The translations under genes were made by a program, and so were the position numbers. A stretch of DNA of 64,000 bases from Oscillatoria nigro-viridis PCC 7112. GTDB lineage: Bacteria > Cyanobacteriota > Cyanobacteriia > Cyanobacteriales > Microcoleaceae. Position 1 is the first letter of the stretch. The number at the start of each line of letters is the position of its first letter. The stretch lies in NCBI RefSeq assembly GCF_000317475.1, contig NC_019729.1, positions 5,284,501 through 5,348,500 on the forward strand, read 5' to 3'. Of this stretch, positions 43,363-54,339 are shown in pieces. The notes beneath the pieces were generated by a model. That model was given only the letters and a program-made list of their open reading frames with translations, had not been told where the DNA came from and ran no database searches.

Positions 43363-45270
43363 ATGGATAATAGCGAAATTAAAGTATTGGTGGTTGATGA
43401 CCAACCAAGTAATCTGCGGTTCTTATCCAAACTGCTAACATCCCAGGGGTATCAAGTTTACCGAGCTATTTGCGGTCAACTGGCGTTGAATGTGGCGATC
43501 GCCCATTGCCCGGATTTAATTTTGCTCGATATTAGAATGCCGGAAATGAACGGTTATGAAGTTTGTCGGAGACTGAAAGCGGCACCAGAAACAGAACAAA
43601 TTCCGGTAATTTTTTTAAGCGTATTAGATGAAATGAACGATAAATTACAAGCTTTTCGAGTAGGAGGCGCCGACTATATTACTAAACCATTTCAAGTAGA
43701 AGAAGTGTTAGCACGCATCGACAAGCAAGTCCGCTTGCGAAAACTGCAACAGCAATTAAAAGAGCAAAATTATCAACTGCAACAGTCGCAGTCGCTGCTT
43801 GCTAGCATATTAAATAGTTCCTTAGACTGTGTGGTGGCATATTCTGCTGTCCGCAACAGTGAGGGAAATATTGTAGATTTCCAGTGGCTCTTGAGCAACC
43901 CGGCCGCTGAAAAATTTGATAGTCTCCTATTAAATGACATAGTTGGCAATAATTTGTTAGCCAAAATTTGCCAAGTTAGTAATAACGAGTTATTTGATTT
44001 GTATGTTTCTGTAGTAGAAACAGGAGAAACTGTAGACCAAGAATTTTGTTACGAACAGGAGCGAGATACAATTGTTTGGCTGCACATTGTGGCGGTCAAA
44101 TTAAACGACGGTCTGGCAGTAACATTCCGCAACATTACCGAGCGCAAACGAGCAGAAATTGCCCTACGAGACAGCGAAGAACGCTTCCGCGCGATATTCG
44201 AGCAAGCTGCAGTCGGCATAGCTAAAACCGCGCTTTGCGGTAAATTTATGCGGGTAAATCCCGGCTTTTGTCAAATTGTCCGCTATGCACAATCCGAATT
44301 GTTACAGAAAAATTGGGAGGCAATTACTCACCCCGATGACAGAGAAGCGGACAGAGAATACCTGCAATCGCTTTTATCGGGGAAGATTCAAACTTTTTCT
44401 GTGGAAAAGCGTTTGCTATGCAAAGATGAGGCAGTGCGCTGGGCAAATGTTACTGTTTCGGCCATGCGCGATGTCAAGGGGACGCTGCAGTATTTGATTT
44501 GTGCGATCGAGGATATTTCCGAACGCAAGCTGGTACAAGAATTGCTGCAAGAGAGTTTAGACACTCAAACCCGCTACGCTCAAGAATTAACTCGTTCTAA
44601 TGCCGAACTAGAACAGTTTGCTTACGTGGCTTCTCACGATTTGCAAGCGCCTTTGAGCACGATTGCCGGCTACGCTCAACTATTAGAAAAACGCTTTCCC
44701 AGCCAACTTGATGCCCAAGGGAGTAAATTTATCCGCAATATTGTTAATTCTTGCGAGCGGATGCAGGCGCTGATTGATGACTTGCTGGAATATTCGCGGG
44801 TAGGTCGCAGTCAGAAACCTTTTGAGATGATAGATTGCAATCGGGTTTTTGAGGATGCTTGTGCTAATTTGCAGGTAGCCGTCCGCGAGAATCAAGCTTC
44901 AGTTACGAGTGGGGATTTGCCAAGGGTAAAAGGTGACTGTTTGCAACTGCTGCAACTGTTTCAAAATTTAATTGGTAACGCCATTAAGTACCGCAGCAGT
45001 GAGGCGCCGGTGGTGCAGGTGGACGCTTCGCGTCAGGGGGATAGCTGGGTGTTTTCAGTGCAGGATAACGGTATTGGAATTGCCTCACATTACCATCCGC
45101 GAATTTTTCAGATTTTTCAGCGCTTGCACACCCAAAAACAGTATTCGGGAACTGGTATCGGTTTAGCTATTTGTCAAAGAATTGTCGAGCGGCACGGGGG
45201 CAGCCTTTGGGTAGAATCAGAACCCAATCGAGGCTCGACTTTTTATTTTTCTCTTCCTATATCAAAGTGA
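43363..45270 (+). CDS. REC-PAS-PAS histidine kinase of phytochrome-like type
   Basis: The 635-residue protein starts at the base after the previous stop. It has a receiver (7-125, D56 in LLDIRMPEMNGYEVC), two PAS domains (about 145-262 and 268-388) and a dimerisation helix of the phytochrome/KaiC-kinase style. That helix reads ELEQFAYVASHDLQAPLSTI with H425. The ATPase has NLIGNAIKYR, DNGIGIA and GTGIGLAIC. Kinases with the ASHDLQ helix commonly pair with small Rcp1-type regulators, and one is encoded 630 bases downstream (45900). There is no membrane segment and no C-terminal receiver. Confidence 0.92.
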   Translation: MDNSEIKVLVVDDQPSNLRFLSKLLTSQGYQVYRAICGQLALNVAIAHCPDLILLDIRMPEMNGYEVCRRLKAAPETEQIPVIFLSVLDEMNDKLQAFRVGGADYITKPFQVEEVLARIDKQVRLRKLQQQLKEQNYQLQQSQSLLASILNSSLDCVVAYSAVRNSEGNIVDFQWLLSNPAAEKFDSLLLNDIVGNNLLAKICQVSNNELFDLYVSVVETGETVDQEFCYEQERDTIVWLHIVAVKLNDGLAVTFRNITERKRAEIALRDSEERFRAIFEQAAVGIAKTALCGKFMRVNPGFCQIVRYAQSELLQKNWEAITHPDDREADREYLQSLLSGKIQTFSVEKRLLCKDEAVRWANVTVSAMRDVKGTLQYLICAIEDISERKLVQELLQESLDTQTRYAQELTRSNAELEQFAYVASHDLQAPLSTIAGYAQLLEKRFPSQLDAQGSKFIRNIVNSCERMQALIDDLLEYSRVGRSQKPFEMIDCNRVFEDACANLQVAVRENQASVTSGDLPRVKGDCLQLLQLFQNLIGNAIKYRSSEAPVVQVDASRQGDSWVFSVQDNGIGIASHYHPRIFQIFQRLHTQKQYSGTGIGLAICQRIVERHGGSLWVESEPNRGSTFYFSLPISK

Positions 45271-45899
45271 ATTAAGCATCCCGCCTGAAGCATTCACCAG
45301 TCCTTTACTTAAGCTTTCAATATCGGGAGCATCTCAATGAAAGCAGCCCTCCGCTAGAAATAGGAGTTAGGAGTCAGGAGTCAGAAGCCAGGAGAAAAGA
45401 AGAAGAATGAAGAAGTCAGGAGCCAGAATCAGTATTTTTACAAATATGAGATGCTCCCTTCAATATCTTTATGTTTTCTTTACAAAAATGCTTATAAAGT
45501 GTAGCATGTTCACTGATGACATCGAGCTAAAAATCTATCAATATAAATCTATTAGCTCGATCCTTATACAACTTATAAATCAGCGGTGCACGCAAGACTT
45601 GTTAATTTATTTCAACTGTATCCAGAGCATCTTGCTTTGGGATACAGTAGTTTCCCTAGTAGTTCGCGGACAAGAATTTGTCATGTGTTTGCAGTTTGCC
45701 GGTTCTCGGACAGACTGCCAAGCGAAACAAGCATGATTCGCAAACCTTTGCAAATGGAGAAAAACGGTAAATTACTGCAACACAATTTCAGTGTTCTCAG
45801 CCAGGTTTACCGGATGATGGCAAGAGATGCTTTGCAGGTACTCAGACACGGCTCAAAGTCCCGCAACCTCACAAAAGACGTTCGTAGTGAGGCAAAGCC
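45271..45899. other. 629-base intergenic region with MITE, no firm gene
   Basis: The first part holds MITE copy 2 (45325-45458). A weak open frame follows at 45733-45903 (56 residues if started at the internal ATG). Its stop overlaps the start of the Rcp1-like gene, but its composition gives no family match, so I do not call it. The rest is AT-rich. Confidence 0.5.
45325..45458 (-). mobile_element. MITE of the GGGAGCATCTCA family, copy 2, 9-bp target duplication
   Basis: The 134-bp element lies in inverse orientation to copy 1. Ends are GGGAGCATCTCAATGAAAGC and ATATGAGATGCTCCC. Exact 9-bp repeats TTCAATATC flank it (45316-45324 and 45459-45467), which fixes the boundaries for the family. Confidence 0.93.
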
Positions 45900-46352
45900 G
45901 TGAATTATCAAAAGGAAAAATTTACTCTTTTAATAGCCAACGATGACGAGGATACCCGCTTTTTGGTGAAGGAAGCACTGAAAGAAGTTCGATTAGCAAT
46001 TACGAGCGAATTTGTGGAAAATGGAGAACAAGTGCTAGACTACTTGTACCGTCGCGGTCAATATCTTGGTAGCAGCAATTGGCATCAGCCAGACTTGATA
46101 CTTTTGGATCTGAATATGCCGAGGCTGGACGGACGAGAAACACTAACTTCGATCAGATCAGACCCCCATTTGCAACAAATTCCGGTTGTAATTCTCACAA
46201 CTTCCCACCGCAGAGGAGATATCTTGCTTTGCTACCGATTGGGAGCCAATTCTTTCATATCCAAACCAGTCACTTTTGAAGGATTGCTTGAAGTAATGAA
46301 GACTTTATGTGAGTATTGGTTTGAGATCGTTTCACTCCCGCCGGATATGTAA
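45900..46352 (+). CDS. Rcp1-type single-domain response regulator
   Basis: The 150-residue protein is a receiver of the Rcp1 class that partners phytochrome-like kinases: acidic pair in LIANDDEDTRFLV, VENGEQVLDYLYRRGQY, phospho-acceptor in LILLDLNMPRLDGRE, VILTTSHRRGDI and the Lys in FISKPVTFEGL. The start is a GTG at 45900. The segment NWHQPDL before the phospho-acceptor is the Rcp1-specific insertion. The kinase at 43363, with the matching type of dimerisation helix, is the likely donor. There is no output domain. Confidence 0.9.
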   Translation: MNYQKEKFTLLIANDDEDTRFLVKEALKEVRLAITSEFVENGEQVLDYLYRRGQYLGSSNWHQPDLILLDLNMPRLDGRETLTSIRSDPHLQQIPVVILTTSHRRGDILLCYRLGANSFISKPVTFEGLLEVMKTLCEYWFEIVSLPPDM

Positions 46353-46427
46353 GCTTTAATGGAGGGCTAAATGCCTAGTTTGAGTGTATAGTGAATTTGA
46401 TAAGCCGAAATATTGGCCGATCGCAAG

Positions 46428-46550
46428 AGAGCATCTCATCTTTGTAAAAACACTTCTTCTGACTCCTTCCTTGTTCCTCTTTCCTTGTTCCTCCTGCCTC
46501 GGGCCTCAAAAATCCAATTTCTAGCTTGGCTGCAAAAGTCAGATGCTCCC
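46428..46550 (+). mobile_element. MITE of the GGGAGCATCTCA family, copy 3
   Basis: The copy is about 123 bp, with a degraded left end (GAGAGCATCTCATCTTTG) and an intact right end (AGATGCTCCC). The interior keeps TAAAAACACTTCTTCTGAC and the pyrimidine-rich tract. It lies 60 bases upstream of the GTG chosen for the diguanylate cyclase, so it may affect that gene's promoter. Confidence 0.8.
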
Positions 46551-46612
46551 GTTCGCCAGTATCGCTATCAAAACAAAAAAGTTGCCTTCGACCCGCTCCG
46601 AACGCTATAGTT

Positions 46613-48274
46613 GTGTTAACACGTCACCAATGTCTGAAAATTTTGTTGGTTGAAGATGACCTCGGAGAGCCGACAATGATCGAAGACCTTCTAGGGTCAT
46701 TCAGCGAGTCTCTATTTCTCCTCCAAACTGTTAAGTCTCTGGAGAGAGGAGTCGGCTGTCTGGAAGTAGAAAAGTTTGACGCCGTACTATTAGATTTGTC
46801 AGTGTCAGACAGCTTGAGGGGAAGCGAGGCGATCGCAGTTTTGAAAGGGCGATGGCCCACACTGCCAATTGTGGTGCTGACAGATATCAACGATGAAAAT
46901 ATTGCCCGGTCGGTATTGCGCTGGGGCGCTCAAGATTGTTTGGTAAAGGGAAGATTTCACAGAACTCTGCTGGTGCGGGCAATCCATTACGCGATCGAAC
47001 GCCAGCAAATCGAAGAACAATTGCGGCAGCAGGCTCTCCGACAGCGGCTGTTGGGCAAAATGATCGAACATATTCGATCGTCAATAGATCCGGCAAGCAT
47101 TCTCCAAAGTACCGTTGCAGAAGTGCGCCAATTTCTCCAAACAGACCGCGTTTTAATTTATCGCTGTCAGGATTGGGTGTCTGAATTGGACGGGGAAGAA
47201 CAAAAAGGTGCGATCGTCGCAGGTGACGGTTTGCCAGAAGGTTATATTGAAAACCAAAATATTAGTGCTGCTTTGGCGGTGTCATGCTTTGTTTTAGTCG
47301 AATCCCAGTCTGTACAAGCAATAGCAGATGTCAGCACTGCCCCCTTGGCTGGCAGTTGCAAAGAATTGCTGGCAGATTGTGAAATTGCAGCAGTTATCAG
47401 CGTGCCAATTTGGCAATCAGGCGACTGGGAAACGGCAAAAGAAATACAAGAAGCAACTGTTTGGGAAGTTGAGAACAATCAAGATGTAGCGGAAAATTAT
47501 ATCTGGCACCACGGGAGTGGCAAAGCGCAGGCGCAGGGTAAAAATTTGCCGGATTCGATCGCAGAAAATGGCAATAGTTTGTGGGGAATGTTGACAGCAT
47601 ACAATTGCTGCGGTGTCAGGGAATGGCAGCAGTGGGAAATAGATTTTTTACAGCACTTGGCCAATCAAGTGGCGATCGCGATCGAACAATCTCAACTTTA
47701 CCGCAAGCTAGCAATAGCCAATAAAAAATTGCAGCAACTGGCAACTACTGACGGACTGACTGGCATTGCCAATCGCCGCCAGTTCGATCGCGTTTTGAGC
47801 TTAGAGTGGCGCAGATTGGCAAGAGAGGAACTGCCGCTGTCTTTAATTATGTTTGACATCGACTTTTTTAAACTTTACAACGAGTTTTATGGCCACCTCG
47901 GCGGGGACGATTGTTTGCGCCAAGTTGCCAGGGCGATCGCCAGAGAGGCCAACCGACCTGGGGATTTGACTGCCCGCTACGGTGGCGAAGAATTTGCCCT
48001 AGTGCTGCCCAACACCAGCGCCCAAGGGGCAAACGCTGTCGCCCGGAAAATTTGCGACGGCATCGCCTGCTTGAAACTGCCCCACGCGCGATCGTCGATC
48101 GGCCCCTACGTTACCCTCAGTTGCGGCATTGCGACAGCGATTCCTTCTGCCCAGGAATATCCCAAAACCATAATTCGCAGCGCTGATAGCGCCCTTTATC
48201 AAGCCAAAACCGAAGGCAAAAATCGCATTTGTCACGCCAGCAGTAACTCGGAATCTTCCCCGATTTTTATGTAA
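46613..48274 (+). CDS. REC-GAF diguanylate cyclase
   Basis: The product should make cyclic di-GMP from two GTP. It has a receiver ([14 protein letters not shown] near the start, Asp in AVLLDLSVSDS), a GAF domain, and a C-terminal GGDEF domain. The latter carries ATTDGLTGIANRR, MFDIDFFKLYNEFYGHLGGD and the active signature RYGGEEFALVLPNT. An RxxD product-inhibition site (RPGD) lies five residues before the signature, so feedback control is expected. The start is uncertain: the frame is open to 46526 but that stretch overlaps a MITE, so I chose the GTG at 46613 just before the receiver (553 residues). Confidence 0.88.
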   Translation: MLTRHQCLKILLVEDDLGEPTMIEDLLGSFSESLFLLQTVKSLERGVGCLEVEKFDAVLLDLSVSDSLRGSEAIAVLKGRWPTLPIVVLTDINDENIARSVLRWGAQDCLVKGRFHRTLLVRAIHYAIERQQIEEQLRQQALRQRLLGKMIEHIRSSIDPASILQSTVAEVRQFLQTDRVLIYRCQDWVSELDGEEQKGAIVAGDGLPEGYIENQNISAALAVSCFVLVESQSVQAIADVSTAPLAGSCKELLADCEIAAVISVPIWQSGDWETAKEIQEATVWEVENNQDVAENYIWHHGSGKAQAQGKNLPDSIAENGNSLWGMLTAYNCCGVREWQQWEIDFLQHLANQVAIAIEQSQLYRKLAIANKKLQQLATTDGLTGIANRRQFDRVLSLEWRRLAREELPLSLIMFDIDFFKLYNEFYGHLGGDDCLRQVARAIAREANRPGDLTARYGGEEFALVLPNTSAQGANAVARKICDGIACLKLPHARSSIGPYVTLSCGIATAIPSAQEYPKTIIRSADSALYQAKTEGKNRICHASSNSESSPIFM

Positions 48275-48468
48275 AAGTTGAAGGTAATTTGTAAGATCGT
48301 GTTTGATTTTTCACTCACAACTCATAACTCATATTGTTGACCTTTGCATCAAAATAATAATTTTCTGAGTGTACTGCCTGCAGAATGCAATCGAGTGACC
48401 CGGATCAAGGATAATACTCGCGGGCCGGGTATAATTCCGAGGTTACTGTATTTGATATTACTGAGATG

Positions 48469-48577
48469 TTGCACCATTCTCAATTACTTGTTTAGGAACA
48501 GGCTTTTCGGCCTGTTCCACAATAAAATTCTCTCTGTGTGGAACAGGCCGAAAAGCCTGTTCTTGAGAATCGTGCAA
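48469..48577. repeat. large cruciform-type inverted repeat between convergent genes
   Basis: A perfect 26-bp inverted repeat has arms at 48496-48521 and 48537-48562 with a 15-base loop. An outer pair TTGCACCATTCTCAA (48469-48483) and TTGAGAATCGTGCAA (48563-48577) matches with one difference. Each inner arm is itself a hairpin: GGAACAGG, 8 bases, CCTGTTCC. It lies between the convergent stops at 48274 and 48632 and could terminate both. The outer ends suggest a palindromic mobile element. Confidence 0.88.
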
Positions 48578-48631
48578 GATGTGAGATATTACCCATTTCC
48601 GCTGCCCAATTTCCAATTACCAATTGCTAAT

Positions 48632-51600
48632 TTATTGCCCCAAATTTGAATTCCTACCAGTTAAATTCGGCCGCACTGGAATTTCAATCAAAAACTCCGC
48701 TCCCTCACCCGGTGTCGAAATACAGCTCAATCTGCCGCCGTGCCGATCGACAATAATCGAGTGAGAAATCGACAGTCCCAAACCCGTGCCCTTGCCCACA
48801 GGTTTAGTCGTGAAAAACGGGTCAAACAGCCTCGATAGCACTGACTCCGGTATCCCCCGCCCGTTATCCGCAATAGATACCGCTACGAAGCCGGCAGCCG
48901 CCTGATAACTGCGAATAGCGATCGTGCTGGGATGTCGATCGCACTCCTCGATCGAACGCTGCTTGTCCCGTTCTTCCAAAGCATCGATCGCATTCATTAA
49001 AATATTCATAAATACCTGATTCAACTCGCCAGGAAAACATTCAATTTGTGGCAATAGTTGGTAATCTTTAACTATCTGAATTTCTCCATGACTGCTGTGA
49101 GATTTTAACCGATTTTGCAAAATCATCAAAGTGCTATCAATTCCCTCGTGAATGTTAACCGACTTTCCAGCGGACTCGTCCAATCTGGAAAAATTACGCA
49201 ACGATTTCACAATCTCGACAATTCGCTCGGTTCCTACTTGCATCGAATTAAACAATTTCGGGAAATCCTCAGCAATATAATCCAAGTCTATTTCATCAAT
49301 TTTCTCCAACACTTGGGCTGGAGGATTGGGACAGTAATGCTGGTAAACTTTAATCAATTCAAGCAAATCTAAAGTGTAATTGCGAGCCGGATTGAGATTG
49401 CCGTGAATAAAGCTAAGGGGGTTATTAATTTCGTGAGCAACACCAGCAACTAACTGACCCAAGCTCATCATTTTTTCATTTTGAACGAGCTGAGCTTGAG
49501 TCGTTCGGAGTTTATTAATAGCTGCTTCTAACTCTAGCGCTTTTGAACGTTCTCGCGCTTCCGATTCCTGCAAAGCTGACTCGGCTTGTTTGCGATCGGC
49601 AATTTCACTTTGTGCTTGCTCAAACAGCATTGATTGCTGGATCGCGATCGCCAACTGCACGCTAATTTGTTTGAGACACTCGACCTCAATTTCCAGCCAG
49701 TGGCGGGGGCCCGCGCACTCGTGGGCAATCAATAGCCCCCACAACTTCTCGCTTTGCAAAATCGGCACTACCAAATTAGCTCGCACCTGAAATTGACTTA
49801 ATAAATTAATGTAGCACTCGGAAATATCAGCTTGGTAAATATCATCTACAGCTACAGCACGACCGTGTTCGTAAGCAGAAGCATAGCTGTCTTCAAAGCA
49901 GGAATCGTTAATAGTTATTCCCTGAATAGCCAGCCAATTTTTGCCCACCGACTCGACATTTACAAAACCGCTCCAATCGGGATTAAACTGATAAATAACT
50001 GTCCGATCTGTTTGCAAGAATTGCCGTACTTCAGCAACAGTTTTTGTCAAAATCTCTTCTAAATTAAGAGAAGAGCGAATGCGTTCCAGCATTTTTACCA
50101 CTAGGCGTTCTCGCTTTAATTGCTGGCGCAAGATGGCCTCGGCAAGTTTGCGAGCGCTAATATCTTCAATCACAGCAATTACATAGCTAGGTTCCCCAAA
50201 CCCATCCCGCACTAAAGATACAGTCATATTAGTCCAAACAAATGAACCATCTTTGCAAATAAAGCGTTTCTCTATTGAATAATTAAAAATTTCCCCAGCT
50301 AACAGTCTGTCGCGCGACTCGACATCGGCTGCTACATCTTCGGGGTGAGAAATATCCCCAAAATTTCGCGATTTTAGCTCTAATTCTGAGTAGCCGACAA
50401 TATTGCAAAACCCTTGATTTGCATTCAAAAATTGACCGTCGCGCCACACTTTAACAATGCCGATCGCCGCTTGTTCAAATACAGCTCGAAATCGCTGTTC
50501 GCTTTCTTGTAAAGCAATTTCTGCTTTTTTGCGATGGCTAATATCCATTGCCGTGCCAAACAGCCGCACCACCTGACCTAACTCATTTTTAATAGCTTGT
50601 CCTTTACAGTTGACATGCCTAATTTCTCCTGATGGAAAACAGATCCGGTGGTCGATGTCGTAAGCTGTCCCTTCAGTCATTGCCTTTTGTACAACTTCTG
50701 CAAACCTTTCTTTGTCATCGGGATGAATTTGATCTAAAAGTTCTTCCATGGTTGGCGGCCGATTCAATTCTCGACCGTAAACTCGAAACAGTTCTTCCGA
50801 CCAAGTAATAACTCCTGCCTCCCTATCGAATTCCCAATTGCCGATGCGGGCTATTTTTTGCGCTGCTTGCAACTGTTCGGCAAGTTGTTGCAAAGATGCG
50901 ATCAACTGAGTTTTTTCGGCTTCTGCTGCAACGCGGGCACTGATATCTTTGTGAGTGCCTGTTATCCGCAGCGGCGCACCCCATTCGTCGTACTCGACTA
51001 CCTTGCCCATAGCCAAAATCCACTGCCAATTTCCCGCTTTGTTGAGCATCCGAAATTCAAATTCATAGATATCAGTCTCACCTTCCAAATAGGAATTTAA
51101 ACATTCCATTACCTTCACTCGATCTTCTGGATGCACCAAACTTTCCCAACCTTTGAGGTTGTTTTCAATTTCGGTTTCTGCGTAGCCTAGCATTGATTTC
51201 CAATAAAAGTCAAAATAAGTTTCGCCAGTAGCTATATTCCAATCCCACAGCCCCAAAGAGCTGCCTGAAACCGCCAACTGCAATCGCTCTTCACTGATTT
51301 TTAATGCTGATTCGGTGCGTTTTATTTCTGTGAGGTCGGCAATTATGGCTATCATTCCTATCGGTTGACTAGCACTATCTTTAATACAGTTAGCTCGCAA
51401 GAAAGTTTCTATAATATCGCCATTTTTACTCTTAATTTCAATTTCACTTTCCCAGGAAAAACCTTTCCGCATCACCCTAAATAACTTTCTCAAATCTTGA
51501 GATTTTGGGTACATTACTGCTGGGCCACCGGCATTATTTAGTTCCTCAACTGTATAGCCGTAGCGCTGAATAAATGCTTGATTGTGATAAACGGAATAAC

Positions 51601-53656
51601 CGTCCAAATCTGCGATCGCGATCGCATCACTAGCGCTGTCTACAGCTTGAGTTATCAGGCACAGAGTCAGTTCTGCTTGTTTGCGATCGGTAATATCAAA
51701 AATCGCTCTGTCGAGCCACAAAACCAGCCCTTCTAGATTGTAAGTTGGCCTACCTCTTTCCGACATCCACCGCACCGCGCCGTCAGCGCGAACAATCCGG
51801 TATTCTAGATTGTACGGCTGTTTCGACTCTACTGCTGTGCTGATTTGTCGATCGACCATTTCCTTGTCTGCCTCGTGGACAATGGTCGCAAAACTCAAGC
51901 GGTTGTTGCCAATAAAATCCCCAGCAGGATACCCGCTAATTACCTCAATTTCATCGCTAATAAATACTATCGTCCACTCAGCATCGTACAAGCTGCGGCA
52001 GATAGCGCCGGGGATATTCTCAACGAGCGATCGAAATCTGGCTTCGCTCTCCCGCAAAGCTGCTTCTGCCTGTTTTAAATCAGTAATATCCAGCACCATG
52101 CCTTCCCAAACGATATCCCCTTCTTGCCCTATTTCAGTCGGACTATCAACTCGTTCCGGTCTCGACGAACCGCCTTGCATCCACTTAACTTTTCCCGACG
52201 GTACAATCGCGCGCCATTCCTGCTGCCAGGGCTGCATATTTGCCGCAGAAACAGCAATAGATTCTTCAAATCTTTGGCGGTCGTCTGGATGAATAAAACT
52301 AAAAAGTAGTTGAGGATTCTGCTGAATTTTTTCTGGTGCCAATTCAAATAAATCGCGGCTGCCAGAAGAAATATAAGGAAAACTTTTTTTGCCGTCGGTT
52401 GAGAGGCGAAATTGATAAATTATTCCCGGCAAATTGGCAGCAAGTTGGCGCAGTCTAGCTTCGCTTTCTTGCTGGGCTAATTGTTTGCGCCTCTCCTCAG
52501 TGATATCTCGAATTATCCCGACGAGAATTTTACTGCCGTCGGTATTTTCAAAGACAGTTTTTTTAGTAGACAGAATGTGCTTTGCACCGTTGGCGTCTGT
52601 AAATATTTCCTCGCTCTCGTTTTCTTTCCCCGTCTTAAAAACTTGTTGGTCAGTATGCCAAAAAATCTCAGCTTCTTGTTTTGGGAAAAAGTCGTAATGC
52701 GATTTGCCCAACAGTTCCTCGCGCTGCTTCCCGATTAGCTTGCAAAAAGCATCATTTAACAGTATCCAGCGGTGCTGTTCGTCCTTGACAAAAATGGGGT
52801 CAGCCAGTGCATCTATCGTATAATTCAAAAACTTTTTACTAGCTTCCAGTTCGGAAAGTGCAAAAATTTTATCCGTAATATCGTGGATAGTTCCTGTCGT
52901 CCCCTGCGCCGCGCCATCCCAGCCCAAAATCAAAAATTCTTGCACTTCCACCCAGCGAATTTCGCCATTTTTGGTAAGATATCGAATTTGATAGCAACTG
53001 GATGTTTCTTGATTTTCGCTCAGACATCTCAACGAATTTAAATATTGGTATTGATCCTCAGAATGAATGTAACTCAAACAGGAAGTTCCTAAGCTTTGAT
53101 CGACGGTAAATCCGGTAATTTCCGTCCAAGCGGGATTGAGAAAAGTCCAATTGCCAGCAGTATTTGTTTCAAAAACTACTTCTTTGATATTGTCAACAAC
53201 CTGCTGGTATTTTTCTTGACTTTTTTGCCATTCTGCTTGCCGTTTCTGGCGGGCGATCGCGCACCTGAGCGTCCGCACCAGCAGCCGGCTGTCTACCTGT
53301 CTTTTCACCAGATAATCTTGGGCGCCGGCGGCAATTAACTCGACAGCCAGTTCTTCGTCATCTGTGGCTGTCAGAATGACGATCGGAATATTTATACCGC
53401 AATCTTGAAGTCGGAAAAAAGTATTAAATTTTGGGCTGTCAGGAAGTGAAATATCTAATAAAATTACATCAAAAATTTTGTCGCTTAAAATTTCTATCGC
53501 TTCCCGGAGGCGGACTACATTGGTGACATCAATTGATTGTCCTAGTTGGGGGTCAGACAGCAGTTCTTGAATGAGTTCTGCATCTTCTGCACAGTCTTCT
53601 ACTAAAAGAATTTTTAAACAAGCAGGCGTTAAAGTTGACTCAAAAACAGATGTCAT
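48632..53656 (-). CDS. REC-PAS8-GAF sensor histidine kinase
   Basis: The 1674-residue kinase starts with a receiver of the [12 protein letters not shown] type (13-135, D68 in [10 protein letters not shown]). Eight PAS domains follow by my count (starting near 145, 272, 400, 535, 664, 786, 925 and 1050), several with PAC-type ends such as [13 protein letters not shown] (1190-1345) opens [18 protein letters not shown] and has Cys1281-Tyr1282 at the position used for bilin attachment in cyanobacteriochromes. The catalytic part has [19 protein letters not shown] with H1408, N box [11 protein letters not shown]1 DNGRGIP and G2 GTGLGLSIS. There is no C-terminal receiver. It is the last of three minus-strand kinase genes. 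Confidence 0.92.
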   Translation of the reverse strand: MTSVFESTLTPACLKILLVEDCAEDAELIQELLSDPQLGQSIDVTNVVRLREAIEILSDKIFDVILLDISLPDSPKFNTFFRLQDCGINIPIVILTATDDEELAVELIAAGAQDYLVKRQVDSRLLVRTLRCAIARQKRQAEWQKSQEKYQQVVDNIKEVVFETNTAGNWTFLNPAWTEITGFTVDQSLGTSCLSYIHSEDQYQYLNSLRCLSENQETSSCYQIRYLTKNGEIRWVEVQEFLILGWDGAAQGTTGTIHDITDKIFALSELEASKKFLNYTIDALADPIFVKDEQHRWILLNDAFCKLIGKQREELLGKSHYDFFPKQEAEIFWHTDQQVFKTGKENESEEIFTDANGAKHILSTKKTVFENTDGSKILVGIIRDITEERRKQLAQQESEARLRQLAANLPGIIYQFRLSTDGKKSFPYISSGSRDLFELAPEKIQQNPQLLFSFIHPDDRQRFEESIAVSAANMQPWQQEWRAIVPSGKVKWMQGGSSRPERVDSPTEIGQEGDIVWEGMVLDITDLKQAEAALRESEARFRSLVENIPGAICRSLYDAEWTIVFISDEIEVISGYPAGDFIGNNRLSFATIVHEADKEMVDRQISTAVESKQPYNLEYRIVRADGAVRWMSERGRPTYNLEGLVLWLDRAIFDITDRKQAELTLCLITQAVDSASDAIAIADLDGYSVYHNQAFIQRYGYTVEELNNAGGPAVMYPKSQDLRKLFRVMRKGFSWESEIEIKSKNGDIIETFLRANCIKDSASQPIGMIAIIADLTEIKRTESALKISEERLQLAVSGSSLGLWDWNIATGETYFDFYWKSMLGYAETEIENNLKGWESLVHPEDRVKVMECLNSYLEGETDIYEFEFRMLNKAGNWQWILAMGKVVEYDEWGAPLRITGTHKDISARVAAEAEKTQLIASLQQLAEQLQAAQKIARIGNWEFDREAGVITWSEELFRVYGRELNRPPTMEELLDQIHPDDKERFAEVVQKAMTEGTAYDIDHRICFPSGEIRHVNCKGQAIKNELGQVVRLFGTAMDISHRKKAEIALQESEQRFRAVFEQAAIGIVKVWRDGQFLNANQGFCNIVGYSELELKSRNFGDISHPEDVAADVESRDRLLAGEIFNYSIEKRFICKDGSFVWTNMTVSLVRDGFGEPSYVIAVIEDISARKLAEAILRQQLKRERLVVKMLERIRSSLNLEEILTKTVAEVRQFLQTDRTVIYQFNPDWSGFVNVESVGKNWLAIQGITINDSCFEDSYASAYEHGRAVAVDDIYQADISECYINLLSQFQVRANLVVPILQSEKLWGLLIAHECAGPRHWLEIEVECLKQISVQLAIAIQQSMLFEQAQSEIADRKQAESALQESEARERSKALELEAAINKLRTTQAQLVQNEKMMSLGQLVAGVAHEINNPLSFIHGNLNPARNYTLDLLELIKVYQHYCPNPPAQVLEKIDEIDLDYIAEDFPKLFNSMQVGTERIVEIVKSLRNFSRLDESAGKSVNIHEGIDSTLMILQNRLKSHSSHGEIQIVKDYQLLPQIECFPGELNQVFMNILMNAIDALEERDKQRSIEECDRHPSTIAIRSYQAAAGFVAVSIADNGRGIPESVLSRLFDPFFTTKPVGKGTGLGLSISHSIIVDRHGGRLSCISTPGEGAEFLIEIPVRPNLTGRNSNLGQ

Positions 53657-54339
53657 ACCATTTTATATTTGAGATTTGAGATTGGAGATTTGGAATGACT
53701 GATGACTATCGCGGTTTGGTTCTTGCGTACAGCGGCATTTTTTTTACTGGTATCCTTTTGCTATTTTTTAGTAATTATAAAATCTCAGCAGTGGATGCAG
53801 CTACCTAGCTGATGATTGGCGAACTTGCACCGCAGCCTTTAGAGTGCGCTGTGTGCTTGCAGACCCCGCAGATTTATTTGTAGAATTGAGTTGTTCGGTG
53901 CAAGTTTTCCGCCTCGCCCCAAACCTAGTGGCCCAAAACTATCATACTCTTACCAATATTGCAACTCAACTCTATTTTAATTTACAACCTTTGGCAGGGG
54001 AATAGCAAGAGGCAAGTCAAAAGAGCCTGGAGTAATCAGGATTAGAATTGCTGATAGCATTTGAAATTTTAGATTTTAAATTGCCGTTTAAACCTTGCCT
54101 AAAGTTCCATTATTTTTGCAAAATGGTATTACTACTAAGCTACGATAATTACCGGTGATTTACAAGATACGCTCGCTAGGTTGTGTCCGGTTAATTGCCC
54201 GCAATTAGCGCCTGTTTGTATTGAGCAATGCAAGTCCTCTCTTGATTGAGAAACCAAGACTTGCATTCCTTGCTACAAACCTAATTACCAACTTAATTAC
54301 GGTTGTCTAACCGGACACAATTTAACTGGGTTGACTCGC
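53657..54339. other. intergenic region between kinase genes, with one palindromic element
   Basis: These 683 bases hold no gene that I can support. The part near 53657 would carry the promoter of the 1674-residue kinase. The part at 54181-54320 is a palindromic element listed separately. The AT-rich middle shows nothing recognisable. Confidence 0.5.
54181..54320. repeat. 140-bp palindromic element after the REC kinase gene
   Basis: Perfect 13-bp inverted ends TTGTGTCCGGTTA (54181-54193) and TAACCGGACACAA (54308-54320) enclose further matching arms, including GCAATGCAAGTC near 54225 and GACTTGCATT near 54269. It lies 19 bases beyond the stop of the minus-strand gene and may serve as its terminator. 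The size and structure are those of a palindromic MITE. I found no second copy in the window. Confidence 0.8.

Noticed and set aside
45733..45903. A 56-codon open frame whose stop overlaps the GTG of the Rcp1-like gene
   Set aside because: The overlap looks like coupling, but the predicted peptide has no family resemblance, no clear ribosome-binding site and composition typical of chance frames.
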